From: an uncultured Alphaproteobacteria bacterium
GTDB taxonomy: Bacteria > Pseudomonadota > Alphaproteobacteria > Rs-D84
Length of the DNA stretch: 64,000 nucleotides
Direction of reading: 5' to 3'
Assembly: GCA_934230415.1 (NCBI GenBank)
Contig: CAKQEW010000002.1
Location: 1-64,000, forward strand
Positions 42,142-51,307 of the stretch are shown one piece after another. The position numbers and the translations under genes were made by a program. Under the pieces are notes generated by a model. It saw nothing but the letters and a program-made list of their open reading frames with translations, was not told the DNA's origin and searched no databases. Positions within the stretch are counted from its first letter, which is position 1; the number at the start of each line of letters is the position of its first letter.

Positions 42142-45100
42142 ATGTTAAAGTTTTTTGTTCGCAGACCCGTTACAACGGTTATGTTTGTTTTGATGTGGGT
42201 TGCGTTGGGTTTGGTTTCGTTTCCAAAAATGAATGTTGAACGTACACCGTCATTGGACTTTCCAATGGTGACGGCATCGTTCGTATATCCGGGCGCATCA
42301 CCTGCGGAAATTGAATCCCAGGTTATTAAAAAGGCCGAAGACGCCATGTCAGAGGTTGCAGGCCTGAAAAAATTAACATCCCAGGCGTATGAAAACGGTG
42401 GCTATGTTATGGCGGAATTCAACCTGGGGGTGAATGTTAACGATAAATCCAGCGAGGTTAAATCCAAGATTGACGCACTGTCATCTGAATTTCCGGATGC
42501 GTTAAAGCAACCTGTTGTTGAAAAATTGAACCCGTTACAGGAATCGGTTGTTGATATCGTTCTGCGTGGTGCGTCTGCGCGTGATATGCAGGAATACGTG
42601 GACGATATTTTGGCAAACAAAATCACCGCGACCAAGGGTGTGGCCAGTGTGTCTGTATTCGGTGGTGAAAACCGCGCAATTCGTGTTGAAATGAATCCAG
42701 AATTGATGGCGGCACGTGGTGCAACAATTACAGATGTTGTGTCGGCATTGGCGGCGCGTAACCTGAATGTGCCGGGCGGTAAAATTGAAACAACTGCAAA
42801 TGCGTCAAACGTTCGTTTTATTGGTGAATTTGCATCTGTGGATGAAATCGCTGATTTGCATCTGACCACGGTAGAAGGTGCGCGTTTCAAACTGTCTGAC
42901 GTTGCGACAATTACCGATGCGGCGCGTGATATTGAAACGGGTGCGCGTTATAATGGGGAACCTGTTGTAATTGCATCTGTGGTCAAGGCATCTGATGGTA
43001 ATGCAATTAAAATTTCAGAAGCATTGCGTAAAAAAATGCCAGAATTACAGGCGGACATGCAATCACGTTTTCCAAATGCAACAATGGAAATTATATCTGA
43101 TTCATCAACCGCGGTATCAGATGAAACAAACAGCACAATTTGGGGTATTGTCCAGGGTATTATATTCACGGTTCTGGTACTGTTGGCGTTTACACGCAAC
43201 TGGCGTTCAACGATTATCGCCGGTGTCGTGATTCCCGCCTCATTAATTGCTGGGTTCTTCTTTATGAACAACAGCGGATTTACAATCAATGCAATGACAT
43301 TGCTGGCGTATTCATCTGCGCTGGGGACATTGGTGTCAAACGCAATTATTATGATTGAATCTGCATTGCAGGAAATGCGCGCCGGCAAAGATCCTGAAAA
43401 CGCCGCGATTGATGGCACGAAAAAGGTCGCCGTATCTGTTTTGGCCGGTGTTGGAACGAACGTCGTGGTGTTCTTGCCATTGGCATTTATGGGCGGTATC
43501 GTTGGCCAGTTTATGGTTCAATTTGGTTTGACGGTTGTGTATCTGACACTGTTGTCATTGCTGTTCAGCTTTACATTGACGCCGATGATGATTGCCAAGA
43601 TTTTGCGTCTGACGTCAAATGAACGCGCAATTCAAAAATCTGAAAAGGCCCGGAACAAGAAAATATCGCCTGCGATGCAGAAATTGCGTGCATGGTTTGA
43701 TGTTCAACACAATCACCCGTGGCGTGTGATTGGTTTGGCGGTGGTTATATTCATCGGTTCTATGTCATTGATGAAATTCGTCGGTAACGAATTTACACCA
43801 TCAACCGATAATAACGAAATCAATATTACGGCACGTGCGCCAATGGGGGCAACGTTTGAGAAATCGCGTGATATTGCATCGCAAATTGAAAATCAATTAC
43901 AGAATTTCAAAGAAGTTAAATCCACATCTGTGAAAATCGGTGAACGTGGTTTGCAAAATATCAAGGTCAAGGTTGAATTGGTTGATGTTGCCGATCGTCA
44001 TTTGTCTGACAAAGAATTGGCGCGCCGTATGTTGCCACACCTGGCCGCGATTCCAGATGTTGAAATTCAAATTCGTGCAGGTGCCGCAATGTCATCGTCT
44101 ATATCGTCTGATATGGTGTTGAACATCACCGGCGAAGATGATGCCAAACGCGAAGCGTACGCAACACGCGCACTGGAATTGATAAACCAGATTCCAGAAG
44201 TCCAGAGTGCGGTTCGCGCCCAGCAGACCCCGGGTCGTGAAATTCGCTTTGTCCCAGATGAAGACAAGATGAATTTCTGGGGGGTAAAGAACGCATATGC
44301 GGGTTCAACATTGCGTACGGCGTTGTTTGGTAACGATGATTATAAGTACAAGGAATCAGGCAACGAATACCCAATTATCCTGGAATTTGCACGTCCGTTT
44401 AAAACAGCTGAAATGTTTGACAATGTGTACGTTAATTCCCAAAAGGGTATGGTTGCGCTGTCATCGCTGGGGCAAATTGAAAACGTCACAGCAACCCCAA
44501 ACATCAGTCGTCTGGATAAAAACAGAATTACCGAAATTGATATCAATATCGGTAAATCCACAATGGGTCCGGTCCAGGCCAAGATTCAGTCGGCACTGGC
44601 CACCATTGATTGGGATGATGGATATGGCGCAGAATTTGGTGGTATGTCAGAAATTCAGGACGAAACGACCGGCGAAATCGGCCAGGCTTTCTTGCTGGCA
44701 ACGGTGCTGACATTTATGTTATTGGCGGCGATTATGAATTCGTTGGCGCATCCATTCACGATTGCAACATCAATTCTGACATCATTTGCCGGAGTGTTTA
44801 TCATGTTGTTCCTGTCGGGGGCATCAATGAACGTTGGTGCGATGTTGGCGTTCGTTATGTTGGTCGGTTTGGTGGTTAATAACAATATTCTGTTGTTGGA
44901 ACCAACGATTGGCCGTATCAGTAATGGCGAACGTCCGGACGTTGCCCTGTGGACAGAAATGAACGATAAACGCTATATGATTCTGATGACATCAATCGCG
45001 GTTATCACCGGTATGGTACCCCAGTTGTGGTCGGCCGATGGTATGAAGGTTGCAATGGCCGCCGTTATGATTGGTGGTATGTTGGCCAGTTTGATATTCA

Positions 45101-45171
45101 CATTCACACTGACCCCGGCGTTGTTCTTCTTGGTGGAACGCGCGCGTGAAAAATTATCGCGTAAAAAATAA
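42142..45171 (+). CDS. RND-family efflux transporter (AcrB/MexB-like)
   Basis: The product is about 1009 residues, a proton-driven inner-membrane pump. It starts MLKFFVRRPVTTVMFVLMWV, followed by the first periplasmic lobe (FPMVTASFVYPGASPAEIES). TM block one has NAMTLLAYSSALGTLVSNAI at TM4, where classical pumps have two Asp but here none is evident. Then VFLPLAFMGGIVGQF and the second lobe, with the repeat pattern closing on MLAFVMLVGLVVNNNILLLE and a TPALFFLVE end. The start is one base after the adaptor stop. The missing TM4 Asp pair deserves an alignment check. Substrate unknown. Confidence 0.93.
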   Translation: MLKFFVRRPVTTVMFVLMWVALGLVSFPKMNVERTPSLDFPMVTASFVYPGASPAEIESQVIKKAEDAMSEVAGLKKLTSQAYENGGYVMAEFNLGVNVNDKSSEVKSKIDALSSEFPDALKQPVVEKLNPLQESVVDIVLRGASARDMQEYVDDILANKITATKGVASVSVFGGENRAIRVEMNPELMAARGATITDVVSALAARNLNVPGGKIETTANASNVRFIGEFASVDEIADLHLTTVEGARFKLSDVATITDAARDIETGARYNGEPVVIASVVKASDGNAIKISEALRKKMPELQADMQSRFPNATMEIISDSSTAVSDETNSTIWGIVQGIIFTVLVLLAFTRNWRSTIIAGVVIPASLIAGFFFMNNSGFTINAMTLLAYSSALGTLVSNAIIMIESALQEMRAGKDPENAAIDGTKKVAVSVLAGVGTNVVVFLPLAFMGGIVGQFMVQFGLTVVYLTLLSLLFSFTLTPMMIAKILRLTSNERAIQKSEKARNKKISPAMQKLRAWFDVQHNHPWRVIGLAVVIFIGSMSLMKFVGNEFTPSTDNNEINITARAPMGATFEKSRDIASQIENQLQNFKEVKSTSVKIGERGLQNIKVKVELVDVADRHLSDKELARRMLPHLAAIPDVEIQIRAGAAMSSSISSDMVLNITGEDDAKREAYATRALELINQIPEVQSAVRAQQTPGREIRFVPDEDKMNFWGVKNAYAGSTLRTALFGNDDYKYKESGNEYPIILEFARPFKTAEMFDNVYVNSQKGMVALSSLGQIENVTATPNISRLDKNRITEIDINIGKSTMGPVQAKIQSALATIDWDDGYGAEFGGMSEIQDETTGEIGQAFLLATVLTFMLLAAIMNSLAHPFTIATSILTSFAGVFIMLFLSGASMNVGAMLAFVMLVGLVVNNNILLLEPTIGRISNGERPDVALWTEMNDKRYMILMTSIAVITGMVPQLWSADGMKVAMAAVMIGGMLASLIFTFTLTPALFFLVERAREKLSRKK

Positions 45172-45197
45172 AAAACGGGGTTCGCCCCGTTTTTTAT
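45171..45197 (+). terminator. Terminator of the efflux operon
   Basis: aaacgggg-ttcg-ccccgttt stem with a stable tetraloop, then a T run. Confidence 0.92.
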
Positions 45198-45224
45198 TGT
45201 ATAGGAAAAAAAGTTATTTATAAT
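45197..45224 (+). promoter_or_regulatory. Promoter of the HAD phosphatase gene
   Basis: TTGTAT (45197-45202), a 16-bp spacer and a perfect TATAAT (45219-45224). The leader is about 25 bases, with an aaagga site. Confidence 0.7.
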
Positions 45225-45253
45225 ATGCGCCGAAACATAAAAAGGATTTGTAT

Positions 45254-45856
45254 ATGTTAATGAAACAAGATGTTGTTGTTTTTGATTTTGATGGCACGCT
45301 GTCTGGGCGCGATTCAAACATTGAATTTGCGAAATATTGTTTTCGTCATTCTGTGCGGCCATGGTTGTTTTTGCCACTGATGGCGGTTGCGGCGATTGCA
45401 CGTATGTTTAATCCGGCGGGTGTATGGTGGCGTGAAAACATGCGTCGGTTTTTAACCGCAGATATGGTTGCGCGTTTTGCGCCAGATTTTATAAAGCAGC
45501 ATAAACGTGAACGTTTTGGCTGGTCCAAGGAACAGGTTGCATCTGAACGTGCGGCGGGTCGCAAGGTGGTTCTGGTTTCAGCCAGTGCGGATTACCTGGT
45601 GCCACAATTGGTGCGTGATATAAAATTTGATGCGGTTTTGACATCACAGATGGATGCGAAATTCCCATGGAAATACAAATTTTTGTGTTGGGGCGTGAAC
45701 AAGGTTGTTGCCCTGGACGCGTGGGCGGCAAAAAATAAAATCATCCCGCGTGTCGTGCGCAGTTATTCAGACAGCCCATCTGACATGCCGATGATGGAAA
45801 TCGCCGCTGAACAGGTATGGGTGGATGCCAAAACAGGATTGCGAAAACATGCCTAG
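45254..45856 (+). CDS. HAD-family phosphatase (SerB-like, subfamily IB)
   Basis: The product is about 200 residues. Motif I VVVFDFDGTLSGRDSN with nucleophile Asp and acid Asp, motif II VVLVSASADYL, a Lys in FPWKYKFLCWG and motif III SYSDSPSDMPMM. The cap region is short and hydrophobic (RPWLFLPLMAVAAIARMF), which suggests membrane contact or a lipid-phosphate substrate. ATG 45254 is preferred to TTG 45248 by ribosome-site spacing. Confidence 0.85.
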   Translation: MLMKQDVVVFDFDGTLSGRDSNIEFAKYCFRHSVRPWLFLPLMAVAAIARMFNPAGVWWRENMRRFLTADMVARFAPDFIKQHKRERFGWSKEQVASERAAGRKVVLVSASADYLVPQLVRDIKFDAVLTSQMDAKFPWKYKFLCWGVNKVVALDAWAAKNKIIPRVVRSYSDSPSDMPMMEIAAEQVWVDAKTGLRKHA

Positions 45857-45870
45857 GGCATGCGCAAAAT

Positions 45871-45913
45871 AAATCCGTTATAATCAGCATATGGTTATAA
45901 CGGATTTTTTATA
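45871..45913 (+). terminator. 13-bp perfect hairpin with T run, containing the promoter and start of the next gene
   Basis: Arms aaatccgttataa (45871-45883) and ttataacggattt (45895-45907) are perfect inverted repeats with an 11-base loop, followed by tttat. It can serve as terminator of the HAD gene. The -10 TATAAT (45879-45884) is in the left arm and the next ATG (45891) is in the loop, 6 bases after the -10. Confidence 0.75.
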
Positions 45914-46148
45914 CGATTTTTCAGTTGGTATTGCATGTGCGTTGGTTGGGGCATTTATCAGCACCATTTTGGCACGGCGCAAGGCACGTCGCCTGACGAA
46001 CGAAATTGTTTTACGTCGCCAGGATTTGGAAAACCTGCGTTTGGAAAATAACCGTTTATTGGAAACAATTAAAAGCCGCGAAACCCAAATCTTGGAATTA
46101 CAAAAGAAAATCTTGGACACACATTCCACCCCACCACGTCGTAAATAG
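45891..46148 (+). CDS. Small membrane-anchored coiled-coil protein
   Basis: The product is 85 residues. It starts MVITDFLYDFSVGIACALVG, giving one N-terminal membrane helix, followed by a basic stretch (LARRKARRLTNEI), a leucine-rich coiled coil (DLENLRLENNRLLETIKSRE) and a Pro/Arg-rich end. No family is recognised; size and layout resemble small cell-envelope scaffolds. Its start lies inside the loop of a terminator-like hairpin and is probably leaderless. Confidence 0.65.
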   Translation: MVITDFLYDFSVGIACALVGAFISTILARRKARRLTNEIVLRRQDLENLRLENNRLLETIKSRETQILELQKKILDTHSTPPRRK

Positions 46149-46151
46149 AAT

Positions 46152-46183
46152 AACAAAAAACGGGGCCTGGGGCCCCGTCGTTT
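46152..46183. terminator. Bidirectional terminator
   Basis: acggggcc/ggccccgt-type stem around ctg, with an A run before and T's after, between two convergent genes. Confidence 0.82.
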
Positions 46184-47060
46184 AATCTTCGCCAAAATCC
46201 ATGTCGCGCAATTTTTCGGCGCGTGGTGTTATTTTGCCAATGGATGTTTGCATTTGTTCAATATCGCTGGTCGTTTGGTTAAAGTGTTGCGATACGCGTG
46301 CCGCACGGTCGGCCAACCGGCCCAGGTCGGTCAGCAACATATCCAATTCTTTTCTTATTTTTGCCGCAACGCGTTTAATTTTTATGTCAGACAACACAGC
46401 ACGAATTGTGTTTAATGTCGCCCACAGTGTGGATGGTGATACGATAAATACCTTGCGACGGGCGGCATATTCAACGGCGGCCGGAAATTCACGATGCAGC
46501 GTTTCAAATATTGATTCAGACGCAATAAACATCAGTGCCGATTCCGCGGTTTTACCAGGAATAATGTATTTTTCGGCGATTGCATCAATGTGTTTGCGCA
46601 CGTCCAGTTCAAACTGTTTCCGCGCCATACCATCGTTGGCATCTGTCTGCATACGATTAAATGATTCCAGTGGAAATTTACTGTCAATAATCATGTCCCC
46701 CGGCGGATACGGCAGGCGTATAATACAATCCGGGCGTACACCGGTATCCATAACGGCCTGGAATGCATATGATTCCGGTGGCATGATATCAGCAACCAAA
46801 TCTTCCAGTTGGCGTTCACCAAATGTCCCACGCGCCTGTTTGTTGCCCATCAGTATGTTCTTAAAATTCGCAATATCACCACTGATGTTTTTCAGTTCAA
46901 TTGCATTCTGGGACAATGCGCCCAAACGTTCCGCCAATCGTTCGCGCAGGCGGGCGTTATCCTCGCGCAATGCCGATATATCAACCGTTGGTCGCCGCAT
47001 CAGTAACACCAGCAATAATCCAATAATGATAAGCAATAATACGAAAATATAAGTTGTCAT
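46182..47060 (-). CDS. rmuC: DNA recombination protein RmuC
   Basis: The product is 292 residues, short against about 475 in E. coli. A membrane helix lies at the N-terminus (YIFVLLLIIIGLLLVLLM), then a short coiled coil (REDNARLRERLAERLGAL), and the nuclease-like RmuC domain: NKQARGTFGERQLEDLV, DCIIRLPYPPGDMIIDSKFP, then FIASESIFETLHREFP and FIVSPSTLWATLNTIRAVL. The Asp-Ser-Lys part fits a PD-(D/E)xK-like core. The length difference is in the coiled coil. Divergent from def. Confidence 0.9.
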   Translation of the reverse strand: MTTYIFVLLLIIIGLLLVLLMRRPTVDISALREDNARLRERLAERLGALSQNAIELKNISGDIANFKNILMGNKQARGTFGERQLEDLVADIMPPESYAFQAVMDTGVRPDCIIRLPYPPGDMIIDSKFPLESFNRMQTDANDGMARKQFELDVRKHIDAIAEKYIIPGKTAESALMFIASESIFETLHREFPAAVEYAARRKVFIVSPSTLWATLNTIRAVLSDIKIKRVAAKIRKELDMLLTDLGRLADRAARVSQHFNQTTSDIEQMQTSIGKITPRAEKLRDMDFGED

Positions 47061-47102
47061 TTGCCATTCCTTTGATAAGATTAATTATAAGAGGAATTAT
47101 AA

Positions 47103-47606
47103 ATGTTGCAAATGAAACTTTGCGGGGATTTGGTGTTGCGCGAAAAATGCGCGCCGATTACAGAAATCACCCCGGAAATTTTATCAGTTATGGATGAAAT
47201 GGTCACCATGATGCGGGACCAGTCTGGCGTTGGTCTGGCCGCGCCCCAGGTTGGAATGTTACAGCGGTTTTTGGTGATGACCGACCCCGATACAAACACC
47301 GTGTTTAAAATGATAAATCCAAAAATTATCACGCGCAGTGCGCAAACCTGCACAATGGAAGAAGGGTGCCTGTCATTATTGGGGCCGGATAATTTGCCGG
47401 TGTTTTCACGCGTGACGCGTCCGGAATCGGTTGTGGTTGAATGGACGGATGAAAATGGTGTCGCCCAGGGTGCCCAGATGTCGGGACTGCCGGCGCGAAT
47501 TGTTCAGCATGAAACAGATCACCTGGACGGGATATTGTTTATTGATTACCTGTCGCCGGTGCATCGTGAAATGGTCATGCGCAAGGTACGGAAGCATAAA
47601 TCATGA
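47103..47606 (+). CDS. def: Peptide deformylase
   Basis: The product is 167 residues and removes formyl groups from nascent chains. All three motifs are present: GVGLAAPQVG, EEGCLS and QHETDHLDG, which give the Cys and two His metal ligands and the catalytic Glu. A gagg ribosome site precedes the ATG. The stop overlaps fmt as ATGA. Confidence 0.96.
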   Translation: MLQMKLCGDLVLREKCAPITEITPEILSVMDEMVTMMRDQSGVGLAAPQVGMLQRFLVMTDPDTNTVFKMINPKIITRSAQTCTMEEGCLSLLGPDNLPVFSRVTRPESVVVEWTDENGVAQGAQMSGLPARIVQHETDHLDGILFIDYLSPVHREMVMRKVRKHKS

Positions 47607-48412
47607 AACTGGTATTAATGGGGACACCGGAATTTGTTGTCCCAATCTTTGATGCGATATATAACGCCGGCCATGAAATTATGGCGGTGTTCACACGTGG
47701 TCCAAAACCGGTTGGCCGCAAACAGATTCTGACGAAATCGCCGGTCCACACATGGGCCGTGTCGCGTGGTTTGCCGGTGTATAATCGCGCGTCTGAATAC
47801 AATTTTTCGCCAGATATGGTTGTTGTTGTATCATATGGTGTAATATTGCGCGATAATGTTTTGTCATCGGCGCCGTGCATTAATATTCACCCCAGTGACC
47901 TGCCGAAATATCGTGGGCCATCGCCGATAAAGACCGCGATTTATAATGGCGACAAACAATCTGTGGTTTGTCTGATGCAGATAACACCAGAAATGGATGC
48001 CGGTGATGTTTACATGCGTCGCACATTTGAAATTGGTGAAAATGACACAAACAGCGATGTTGAATCCCGTGTGTCTAAAATCGGTGCAGATATGTTGTTG
48101 GAATACCTGGCAAATCCGGGGGCATATACGCCGGTTGCCCAGGATGGTGTCCCAACATTCACACACAAATGGACAGGCGCGGATGAAGTTATTGATTGGT
48201 CGCGCAGCCCGCGCGAAATCCATAATCAGGTTCGTGCACTGGGGGCGGGGCGCACAAAAATTAACGGCATGGATGTCAAGATTTTGCGTACGCAAATTGC
48301 ACCGAATGGTGAACTGGAAATATTGGAAATTCAGCCGGCGGGAAAACGACCAATGGATTGGCGCAGTTTTAAAAATGGTTTGCACACCACAGAAATAAAG
48401 ATAGGGGAATAA
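47603..48412 (+). CDS. fmt: Methionyl-tRNA formyltransferase, short form
   Basis: The product is 269 residues and formylates initiator Met-tRNA with 10-formyl-THF. N-terminal transferase domain: VLMGTPEFVVPIFDAI, VVSYGVILRDNVL and INIHPSDLPKYRGPSPI with catalytic Asn-x-His and the downstream Asp in MDAGDVY. The C-terminal OB-like domain (WSRSPREIHNQVRAL) is abbreviated; E. coli Fmt has 315 residues. Translationally coupled to def. Confidence 0.93.
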   Translation: MKLVLMGTPEFVVPIFDAIYNAGHEIMAVFTRGPKPVGRKQILTKSPVHTWAVSRGLPVYNRASEYNFSPDMVVVVSYGVILRDNVLSSAPCINIHPSDLPKYRGPSPIKTAIYNGDKQSVVCLMQITPEMDAGDVYMRRTFEIGENDTNSDVESRVSKIGADMLLEYLANPGAYTPVAQDGVPTFTHKWTGADEVIDWSRSPREIHNQVRALGAGRTKINGMDVKILRTQIAPNGELEILEIQPAGKRPMDWRSFKNGLHTTEIKIGE

Positions 48413-48414
48413 AT

Positions 48415-48657
48415 ATGAATTTTGGTACAGATGACAAACCACGCGCAGATGGCGTAAAATACCGCGGGTACCAGGGGACTGAATTTCCGCGCTGGTGCCA
48501 GTTTTGTAAACATTTTGGTTTGGTGTATGTATGGCATGCATGTTATCGTTCGTTGTTTGCGCGCCTGGGGTGGACATATCCAACGTTGGTGAATTTTGAT
48601 GACTGTTGTCGTCATTTTAAATATGCCCAGCAATATGCAAAACAAAAGACAAAATAA
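48415..48657 (+). CDS. Small Cys/His-rich protein between fmt and truA
   Basis: The product is 80 residues, unknown. Two zinc-finger-like Cys/His groups: FPRWCQFCKHFG and VWHACYRSLF, then NFDDCCRHFKYAQQ, which together could bind metal. A strong aggggaa ribosome site and only 2- and 6-base gaps to fmt and truA put it firmly in the operon, so a role in tRNA or translation is a fair guess but not shown. Confidence 0.7.
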   Translation: MNFGTDDKPRADGVKYRGYQGTEFPRWCQFCKHFGLVYVWHACYRSLFARLGWTYPTLVNFDDCCRHFKYAQQYAKQKTK

Positions 48658-48663
48658 TCACAC

Positions 48664-49422
48664 ATGACACGTTATCGCGTAATTCTTGAATATGATGGCA
48701 CAGGATTAATTGGCTGGCAAGAAAACCGCCAGGGGCCATCTGTGCAATCATTGTTGCGCGATGCAATTTATTCATTCTGTGGCGCGCGACCAGATATTGT
48801 CGCAGCGGGGCGTACCGATGCCGGTGTGCATGCGGTTGGTATGGTTGCGCATTTTGACTTGGATGGTGGGGCGCCGGCTGAAACGGTTATGCGTGCGGTG
48901 AATTTTTATTTGACGGCGCGGCCCGTGGTAATATTGGCGTGTGACATTGTTGCCGATGATTTTAATGCACGATTTGATTGTGTCGCGCGCCATTACAGAT
49001 ATATTGTTTTGAACCGCCGTGCGGCACCGGTACTGGCCCAGAATCGTGTGTGGTGGGTGCCACGTGCATTGGATATTGATGCGATGCGCACAGCGGCAGA
49101 TAAATTAATCGGCCATCATGATTTTACCAGTTTTCGCGCCACCCAGTGCCAGGCAAAAAGCCCGATAAAAACGTTGGACACATGTCGTATTACAACCAAT
49201 GGCGATGAAATATACTTTGATTTTTCGGCGCGTTCATTTTTGCATCACCAGGTGCGCAATATGGTTGGTACATTGGTTGAAATTGGCCTGGGTAAGCCAT
49301 ATGATATCAATGAAATATTTGCCGCACGTATGCGCAGTGCGGCGGGCCCGACCGCACCGGCATCAGGACTGTATTTTATTTCGGCGGATTATCCCACGGC
49401 CGCGCCGGGTTCAGATATTTAA
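48664..49422 (+). CDS. truA: tRNA pseudouridine synthase A
   Basis: The product is 252 residues and makes pseudouridine at positions 38-40. It starts TRYRVILEYDGTGLIGWQEN; the catalytic Asp is in AAGRTDAGVHAVG. DDFNARFDCVARHYRYIVLN and FLHHQVRNMVGTLVEIG are other family motifs. Its 3' end overlaps the convergent comEC by 47 bases. Confidence 0.96.
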   Translation: MTRYRVILEYDGTGLIGWQENRQGPSVQSLLRDAIYSFCGARPDIVAAGRTDAGVHAVGMVAHFDLDGGAPAETVMRAVNFYLTARPVVILACDIVADDFNARFDCVARHYRYIVLNRRAAPVLAQNRVWWVPRALDIDAMRTAADKLIGHHDFTSFRATQCQAKSPIKTLDTCRITTNGDEIYFDFSARSFLHHQVRNMVGTLVEIGLGKPYDINEIFAARMRSAAGPTAPASGLYFISADYPTAAPGSDI

Positions 49423-51307
49423 CCCGCCCATCTGGATAAATTAATATTCCGCCATGGCCCAAAATTTTATGGTTGCAATTTGGGGCATCAATCTGGAAGT
49501 AAGACACGATATAATTAACGGACGCATCCTGGCACAATGCGTTAATGTTTTTCATCAATGGTACGAATTTCTGGATATATGCCAATGTGAAATTTTCTGT
49601 GCGATATGTGTACAGACCGTGATTGTGCGCACGGCGTGGATTGGGTGTGTCAGTGGGTTCACCGTTCATCTGTTTCCATGTATTAAATGCAAAGTAATGA
49701 TTTGCGGCGCGTGATTTATTAAATTCCAATTTCCCATTATCTGAAACAAATGCGACCAGTTCATGATCGGGCGATGCATAAAATACCGGACGCGGCGTTG
49801 CAATGATAATTATGATGCCAATCATCCCCAGTGCGCCCGCCACAATATAATTTATTCGTCGCATAAATATCAACGCGCACAGTGCGGCAATAAACATTAC
49901 CAGTGCCACATTGGGTATATATGGCATCGCAGGATTCGCAAATGGCAGTGATGTAATTGCACCTGCAATATGCAACCCAAATCCGTATATAAAATCAGCG
50001 ATGTGCAATGGGAATGTAAAACCAATTGGTGCGGTGATAATCCCAATCATAACCAGTGGCATAATTGCAATTGAAAATATTGGCAATAGTACCAAGTTGC
50101 CAACCAGACTGTACATTGGAAACGCACCAAAATGTGCAATAACAAATGGTGCGGTAAAAATGGTTGCGACCACCGATGTCATCGTTGCGGTATATAAAAT
50201 TTTCAATAACTTGTTTCCTGGCATACGTGGCTTTACCACGCCCCAGAACCAAATCAATCCAAATACAGCGGAAAACGATAACTGAAATCCCGCCTGCATT
50301 ACATAATGCGGGTTTATTAAAATCAGTACGAACATTGCGATACATATGTTTCGCATGGATATTGCGCCCCGCCCAACCAGAAACGCCCCAAACACCAGTG
50401 ATGCCATTAAAAATGCACGCATTGTTGCAACATCACCACCCGACAGTACCAGGTAAAACATCAGCCCCACCCACGCACAAATTGTTGCTGGCACACGTGC
50501 CGGTATGCGCCGCGTGACCGGCGCAATCAAACGAAATATTGAATAAAATAATGCAAACAGCCACCCGCCAACCAATGTCATGTGAAAACCACTGATTGAC
50601 CACACATGCCCGACACCTGCGGCGGTCCATATTGGGCGGTCTGATTTTGGTACCGCGTTTTTGTACCCCAGAACCAAACTGTCGCCCAGGAATGATTCCG
50701 CCCGTTGATGCAGGTATTCGCGCAACGCGCCCATTCCACCGGACGGTTCATGTGTCGTAATTTCATATTCGGTCATATACCCTGTTGCGGTCAGGTTATT
50801 AAAATATGCCCATCGTGCATAATTAAATGCGCCCGGCGCATATGGTGTGCCTGGTTTATACAGGTTTACGGTCGCGCGCACAGTATCACCAATGCGCGGT
50901 ATCGTGTCACCATCAGATATTGATACGCGTACGCGTGGTATGCCGGTTGTGCCAATCATTGCGCCGTCGGTTGTTATATATGCACGGACGTTTGCGTCGG
51001 TATAATCAATTTTCACAACATTACCGATGATTTCGTGTCCGCGAATGTCGCGCGTAATCTGGGGTGTGTCCAATGCATGTGTAAATGCCATCGCGTACAT
51101 GAACCCAAACGCCACAAATGATATCCCGCGAACAGTAATCGGTATGCGCCGTATCACACAAATAATTGCGGCCAGGATTGCGAATAACCATGGATGTGGA
51201 ATTGCGGGTTCAGACGCACATGAAAAATACATCGCAGCACCGGCGCCCACCAAAAACGGCGTCCATAAAAACCCGTCGCCAAATATGTTTTTAATCGCGT
51301 CCCGCAT
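49376..51307 (-). CDS. comEC: ComEC/Rec2-family DNA-uptake membrane channel
   Basis: The product is about 643 residues, the probable inner-membrane channel for single-stranded DNA. N-terminal helices, then the DUF4131/OB-like part (VRVSISDGDTIPRIGDTVRA and YAPGAFNYARW), then the competence helical core (VWSISGFHMTLVGGWLFALF, LVLSGGDVATMRAFLMASLV, VMQAGFQLSFSAVFGLIWFW). The metallo-beta-lactamase domain is absent; a small soluble tail ends the protein, as in many alphaproteobacteria. The ATG at 51307 lies 6 bases after a minus-strand TATAAT. comF at 26 kb fits competence. Confidence 0.9.
   Translation of the reverse strand: MRDAIKNIFGDGFLWTPFLVGAGAAMYFSCASEPAIPHPWLFAILAAIICVIRRIPITVRGISFVAFGFMYAMAFTHALDTPQITRDIRGHEIIGNVVKIDYTDANVRAYITTDGAMIGTTGIPRVRVSISDGDTIPRIGDTVRATVNLYKPGTPYAPGAFNYARWAYFNNLTATGYMTEYEITTHEPSGGMGALREYLHQRAESFLGDSLVLGYKNAVPKSDRPIWTAAGVGHVWSISGFHMTLVGGWLFALFYSIFRLIAPVTRRIPARVPATICAWVGLMFYLVLSGGDVATMRAFLMASLVFGAFLVGRGAISMRNICIAMFVLILINPHYVMQAGFQLSFSAVFGLIWFWGVVKPRMPGNKLLKILYTATMTSVVATIFTAPFVIAHFGAFPMYSLVGNLVLLPIFSIAIMPLVMIGIITAPIGFTFPLHIADFIYGFGLHIAGAITSLPFANPAMPYIPNVALVMFIAALCALIFMRRINYIVAGALGMIGIIIIIATPRPVFYASPDHELVAFVSDNGKLEFNKSRAANHYFAFNTWKQMNGEPTDTPNPRRAHNHGLYTYRTENFTLAYIQKFVPLMKNINALCQDASVNYIVSYFQIDAPNCNHKILGHGGILIYPDGRVKYLNPARPWDNPPK

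Noticed and set aside
46201..47052. A 283-codon plus-strand frame opposite rmuC
   Set aside because: RmuC motifs are clear on the minus strand; the shadow frame has none.
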